Source of the DNA: Gammaproteobacteria bacterium
Lineage (GTDB): Bacteria; Pseudomonadota; Gammaproteobacteria; Burkholderiales; Nitrosomonadaceae
Assembly (NCBI GenBank): GCA_015709615.1
Contig: CP054179.1
Coordinates: 1,922,001 to 1,986,000 of the forward strand
Length of the DNA: 64,000 bases
Direction of reading: 5' to 3'
Shown: piece after piece, positions 60,226 through 64,000 of the stretch
Position numbering within the stretch: position 1 is the stretch's first letter
Layout: the number at the start of each line of letters is the position of its first letter
Program-made: the position numbers and the translations under genes
Notes under the pieces: generated by a model
The model's input: only the letters and a program-made list of their open reading frames with translations
Database searches by the model: none
Told to the model about the DNA's origin: nothing

Positions 60226-62009
60226 TCAGCCACCTCGGCTACAAAGTGATGCGCCAGTGCGGCGGCCAGTTCGTTCTTGAGCTGGTTTTCGGTCTCTTCG
60301 ATTTCGCCGAGTAGCTTTTTGTATTTTTCCAGCAGCAAATCGGGGTCGTGGCTCTCTGCTTCGGGCGCGTTGGGGTTTTTAATGTCGAGGTTGAAGATGG
60401 GCCAATAGAGGCGATCACCCGCGGCCTGGGTATCGCGGGCTTGCAGGCGCAGCGGTTCGGCCTGGGCGCGCAGTGCGGCAATCTGGGCGTCGATCTTTTC
60501 GCGGTAGGTCGCGTCGGTGGTGCCAATCAGGCTTTTGCGCAGATTGCTGGCCTCAGCTTCGATCTCGGCGGCTTGGTTGTTCAGGTCTTCCGCGCGTTGC
60601 CAATGCGGTTGTGCAAGGATTTCCGCCTGTTCGCGTTTTGCTTTGAAATCGACCTTCCAGGCGAATTCGGTTTCCACGCGATCGGCGAAGTCGTTGGCCT
60701 CATCGCCCCACCACTCCTGTTCGGGTCTGAACTCTTCCAGCCGGATCGGCTTGGTCTTGGAGTAGCTTTTGTAACCTTGTGGGTAGGGGTGCTCGTAAAA
60801 CCAGATGGTGTCGGTGTGAAAGTGTTCGGTGCCGTCGTCCACCGTGGCGCCCTTGGTGAAGAACAGCAGGTTAGTTTTGATGGTGGTGTACGGCGCGAAC
60901 ACGCCCTTGGGCAGGCGGATGATGGTGTGCAGATTGCAGTCGCGCAACAGCAGTTTTTTCAGCGTGCCCTTGATGCCGTCGCCAAACAAGAAACCATCGG
61001 GCAGCACCACAGCGGCGCGACCGTTTTCCTTCAATAGTTTCTTGATGATGAGGGCCATGAACATGTCGGCGGTTTCACGGGTACGCAGGTCGGCCGGGTA
61101 GTCGCTGCCAACACCGTCATCTTCATAACCGCCAAACGGGGGATTAGTGATGACACAGTCAACCTTGTCATGGGCGCTCCATTCGTTCCAGCCGATGCCC
61201 AGCGTGTTTTTGTGCTCAATCTGGCTCGGCACGTCGATGCCGTGCAGTAGCATGTTAGTGGTGCACAACAGGTGCGGTAGCTGCTTTTTTTCGATGCCGT
61301 GGATCAGCTCTTCAATGGCACGTTTGTCTTCTGGACGCGGTGATTTCATCGTTGCGAGCTGGTTGCGGAAGTGGTCGATGGCGGCGGCGAGAAAGCCGCC
61401 GGTGCCGCAGGCCGGGTCCATCACCGTTTCGCGCTTGCCCAGACGCGGATTGATGCGGTCAACCATGAAAGCGGTGATGGCGCGTGGGGTATAGAACTCG
61501 CCCGCATTGCCTGCGCCGCGCAGGTCGTTGAGCATTTGCTCGTACACGTCGCCCAGACTGGCGCGGGTTTTAAAATCGTGGAAGTTGATGGCATCTTCCA
61601 GTTTTTCGATCACCGCCAGCATTTGCGGGCCGGACTTCATGTAGTTGTTGGCGTCTTCAAACACGCTTTTGACAACCTTGTGCTGTGGGCTCACGCTGGC
61701 ATCTATTTTTTCTTTCAGCGCCGGGAACAGTTCGTTATTGACAAAAGAAATCAAGTCACTGGCGGCAATCTGGGGTTTTTTCTTGCCTTCAGCATCGGCC
61801 TTGTAGGCGGCCCAATTGCGCCAGCGAAAGCGCTCGGGCAGAGGCGATTTATATTTTGCATTGTCGTCTTCCCACTCTTCTTCGCGTTGGTCAAATACCT
61901 TCAGAAAAAGCATCCAGGTGAGCTGACCCAGGCGCTGGGCATCTCCGTCGACGCCGTCGTCCTTACGCATGATGTCCTGGATGGATTTGATGGTGCTGTT
62001 GAGATTCAT
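60222..62009 (-). CDS. hsdM: Type I restriction-modification methyltransferase subunit
   Basis: A 595-residue N6-adenine methyltransferase. It has an N-terminal helical domain (TIKSIQDIMRKDDGVDGDAQRLG, in part), the AdoMet motif I DPACGTGGFLAAA, and motif IV NPPFGG with the catalytic NPPF. The C-terminal ~100 residues form a coiled coil that contacts HsdS. ATG 62009 (MNLNSTIKS) is the family start. TTG 62090 overlaps hsdR and is less likely. Confidence 0.94.
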   Translation of the reverse strand: MNLNSTIKSIQDIMRKDDGVDGDAQRLGQLTWMLFLKVFDQREEEWEDDNAKYKSPLPERFRWRNWAAYKADAEGKKKPQIAASDLISFVNNELFPALKEKIDASVSPQHKVVKSVFEDANNYMKSGPQMLAVIEKLEDAINFHDFKTRASLGDVYEQMLNDLRGAGNAGEFYTPRAITAFMVDRINPRLGKRETVMDPACGTGGFLAAAIDHFRNQLATMKSPRPEDKRAIEELIHGIEKKQLPHLLCTTNMLLHGIDVPSQIEHKNTLGIGWNEWSAHDKVDCVITNPPFGGYEDDGVGSDYPADLRTRETADMFMALIIKKLLKENGRAAVVLPDGFLFGDGIKGTLKKLLLRDCNLHTIIRLPKGVFAPYTTIKTNLLFFTKGATVDDGTEHFHTDTIWFYEHPYPQGYKSYSKTKPIRLEEFRPEQEWWGDEANDFADRVETEFAWKVDFKAKREQAEILAQPHWQRAEDLNNQAAEIEAEASNLRKSLIGTTDATYREKIDAQIAALRAQAEPLRLQARDTQAAGDRLYWPIFNLDIKNPNAPEAESHDPDLLLEKYKKLLGEIEETENQLKNELAAALAHHFVAEVAE

Positions 62010-62046
62010 CGAGTAGTTCTCTGGTCGCTTTGATTGATAGCGTGGA

Positions 62047-63999
62047 TCAACCTTGTTTTTGTTCGTGACTGTCGTAGAGGGCTTGCTCAAGCTCCTTTAC
62101 GGCTTGGATGTATTGCTCGACGCTGCCGAAAATGCCGCGGCGGATCTGGGTTTTGCTGCCGAACCGATCGAACGGCGGCAGCTCCAGTACCTTGGCGTCT
62201 TCGATGTCTTGCACGCCGTGGCCGGCGAATTTGTCGAGCAGGGCTTCGAGTACGGCGCGGGCTTGCTCGCCATATTTGCCGAATACGTTGCGCTTCTTGA
62301 CGTTGTTGGCACGCTCACGGCGGGTGAGTGGTTTTTGGTCGAAGGCGACATGGGCGACCAGATCGAAGGCATCCAGCTCGCTGCCGTTGGCAACCGCCTG
62401 CTGCAAGATTTCGAGCGGCACGCCGTGGCCGGCCAGCTCGTCCAGCACGGCCTGCTTGCGCTCGGCACTGTTCCAGCGGCGCAGAAAGTCGGTCATCGTG
62501 CCGAACTCGGCTTGCAGTGCTTTTTTGATGTCGTCCTTGAGCAGAACGCGGTAGTCCTCGGTGATGAGCTTGCCGTTGGCATCGAGGTATTGCGAGCGCT
62601 CCACTGCCACGCACACATTGACGTCGTCGATGACGTATTTGATGCGGCCTTCACCGCCACCCCCTGTATCACCGCCGCCAGTGGAGCCGGAGCCATAAGG
62701 CGGTGGTTCGGGCTCTCTAACACCTGGTGGATTTGTGTCTTCCGGCGGCACCACGGGTTCATCGGGCTTGGGCTCGTAGATCACCACCGGCTCGCCATCG
62801 AAATCAGGATCGGCGAATAGGCGCGTGGCGCCTTTGAAGTCCATGATAGTGAAGTAGAGTTTCTGGTAATCCTCACGCAACCGAGTACCCCGGCCAATGA
62901 TCTGCTTGAACTCGGTCATCGAGTTGATGTTTTGATCGAGCACGATAAGCTTGCAGGTCTTGGCATCAACCCCGGTGGTGAGCAGTTTGGAGGTGGTGGC
63001 AATGACCGGATACGGCTCGTCATTGTCGATGAAGTAGGAGAGCTGGGCCTTACCTTCGTTGTCGTCGCCGGTGATGCGCATCACATAACGGCGGTTACTG
63101 GCGGCGGCTGGGATCAGTTTGACCAGCTCTTGCCGCATGCGCTCGGCGTGGTCCTGGTCGTCGCAGAAAACAATGGTCTTGGCCATCGGGTCGGTCGCTT
63201 TGAGATATTCCCATACCTTGCTGGCGACGAGCCGGGTACGCTTTTCCAGTACCAGATTGCGGTCGAAATCCTTGGTGTTGTACTGGCGCTGTTCAACCGC
63301 TTGGCCGAGCTTGTCGACCTTGCCCTTCTCCGGCGTGTAACCGACGGCGTCGACATCGGTGGCGATGCGGATCACCTTGTAAGGTGCGAGAAAGCCGTCT
63401 TCAATGCCTTGTTTGAGCGAGTAGGTGTAGACCGGTTCACCAAAATAGTTGATATTGCTGATGTCTTTGGTTTCTTTGGGCGTAGCAGTCAAGCCTAAGT
63501 GCGTGGCTCCGCTGAAGTAATCGAGCACGTCACGCCACGCCGAGTCATCGGCAGCACTACCCCGGTGGCATTCGTCTATGACCACCAAGTCAAAAAAATC
63601 CGCCGGAAACTGGCGGTAGATCTGCTTCCACTCCTCTTTGCCGGTCACGGACTGATACAGCGCCAGGTAGATCTCATAGTTTTTCTTAACTTCCCGGTTA
63701 ATGACTTTGTGCATCACCTCGCCGAATGGGGCGAAATCCTGTTGCATGGTTTGGTCAACGAGAATGTTACGGTCAGCCAAAAACAGAATGCGCTTCTTGG
63801 CTTTGGCTTTCCATAAACGCCAGATAATTTGAAAAGCGGTGTAGGTTTTACCGGTGCCAGTGGCCATGACCAGCAACACGCGTTGTTGCCCTTTCGCAAT
63901 GGCCTCGATGGCACGATTGGTGGCTACGCGCTGGTAATAGCGAGGTTCTTTGCTACTGCCATCCGAATAGAAAGGCTGCTCAACAAGCTTGACGACCGC
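62047..63999 (-). CDS. hsdR: Type I restriction endonuclease R subunit (5' end outside window)
   Basis: The frame is open to the window edge, so the N-terminal nuclease domain is not seen. The visible ~650 residues start in the helicase: PRYYQRVATNRAIEAIAKGQ, Walker A ATGTGKTYTA, DECHRGS (DEAD-like box), LTATPKET, and motif VI QIIGRGTRLRED. A Pro/Gly-rich linker (VVPPEDTNPPGVREPEPPPYG, in part) separates this from a helical C-terminal domain that binds the methylase. It is the EcoEI-like type of HsdR. The upstream order hsdR-hsdM-DUF1016-hsdS is on the minus strand. Confidence 0.92.
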   Translation of the reverse strand, partial: AVVKLVEQPFYSDGSSKEPRYYQRVATNRAIEAIAKGQQRVLLVMATGTGKTYTAFQIIWRLWKAKAKKRILFLADRNILVDQTMQQDFAPFGEVMHKVINREVKKNYEIYLALYQSVTGKEEWKQIYRQFPADFFDLVVIDECHRGSAADDSAWRDVLDYFSGATHLGLTATPKETKDISNINYFGEPVYTYSLKQGIEDGFLAPYKVIRIATDVDAVGYTPEKGKVDKLGQAVEQRQYNTKDFDRNLVLEKRTRLVASKVWEYLKATDPMAKTIVFCDDQDHAERMRQELVKLIPAAASNRRYVMRITGDDNEGKAQLSYFIDNDEPYPVIATTSKLLTTGVDAKTCKLIVLDQNINSMTEFKQIIGRGTRLREDYQKLYFTIMDFKGATRLFADPDFDGEPVVIYEPKPDEPVVPPEDTNPPGVREPEPPPYGSGSTGGGDTGGGGEGRIKYVIDDVNVCVAVERSQYLDANGKLITEDYRVLLKDDIKKALQAEFGTMTDFLRRWNSAERKQAVLDELAGHGVPLEILQQAVANGSELDAFDLVAHVAFDQKPLTRRERANNVKKRNVFGKYGEQARAVLEALLDKFAGHGVQDIEDAKVLELPPFDRFGSKTQIRRGIFGSVEQYIQAVKELEQALYDSHEQKQG

Positions 64000-64000
64000 G

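Noticed and set aside
1..64000. CRISPR arrays, rRNA genes, riboswitches
   Set aside because: No regularly spaced direct repeats and no rRNA-like sequence were seen. The leaders of glyQ, prs and trpS show no recognisable riboswitch or T-box.

Overview
The window looks like a chromosome segment of a betaproteobacterium, most likely an ammonia oxidiser of the Nitrosomonas type. This is an inference. It rests on moderate GC, an NnrS protein, a PEP-CTERM protein, a periplasmic copper-protein cluster, small c-type cytochromes, and the housekeeping order lolB-ispE-tRNA-Gln-prs-rplY-pth-ychF. No 16S or amo/hao gene is present to confirm it.

Layout. 1-10.9 kb: end of an ABC transporter, a GH13 alpha-amylase-like enzyme, a TIR-STAND-TPR protein broken by a 5-bp tandem duplication, a small lipoprotein, an MtfA-like peptidase, a HAD hydrolase, a cyclase-fold membrane protein, an SMP-30-like protein and a histidine phosphatase. 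11-13.5 kb: accessory block with a Phd/RelE-type toxin-antitoxin pair, an MNT/HEPN pair and a DUF2971 gene. 13.5-20.8 kb: nnrS, PHP phosphatase, yciO, M50 peptidase, trpS, scpAB, a MITE-like element and an inositol monophosphatase.

20.9-28.7 kb is the most unusual part. It holds a PEP-CTERM protein, a decayed LuxR-type response regulator beside an intact paralogue, and two adjacent exported multicopper-oxidase-like proteins. The first protein keeps the domain-1 copper histidines and has lost those of domain 2. The second has lost domain 1 and keeps domain 2, and also carries an extra cupredoxin and a YVTN beta-propeller. An outer-membrane coiled-coil/barrel protein converges on them. A promoter-like module with fixed internal spacing occurs three times here (before the regulator, before the first oxidase and before aat).

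29-37.4 kb: aat-bpt (N-degron transferases), pyrD, rsxB, nth, DUF1841, two small cytochromes c, an ABC-F ATPase, Hsp20 and a two-TM protein. 37.5-41.2 kb: gene decay by insertion. A Fic gene has an in-frame amber codon before its C-terminal winged helix, an IS1595-type element sits between the half-sites of its likely operator, and a DUF3800 gene is split by an IS481-type element with a 7-bp target duplication. 41.2-57.2 kb: housekeeping genes (metallopeptidase, plsC, gmhB, glyS, glyQ, lnt, a TPR lipoprotein, minCDE, lolB, ispE, tRNA-Gln, prs, rplY, pth, ychF). 57.4-64 kb: a type I restriction-modification operon (hsdR-hsdM-DUF1016 nuclease-hsdS, minus strand); hsdR runs off the end.
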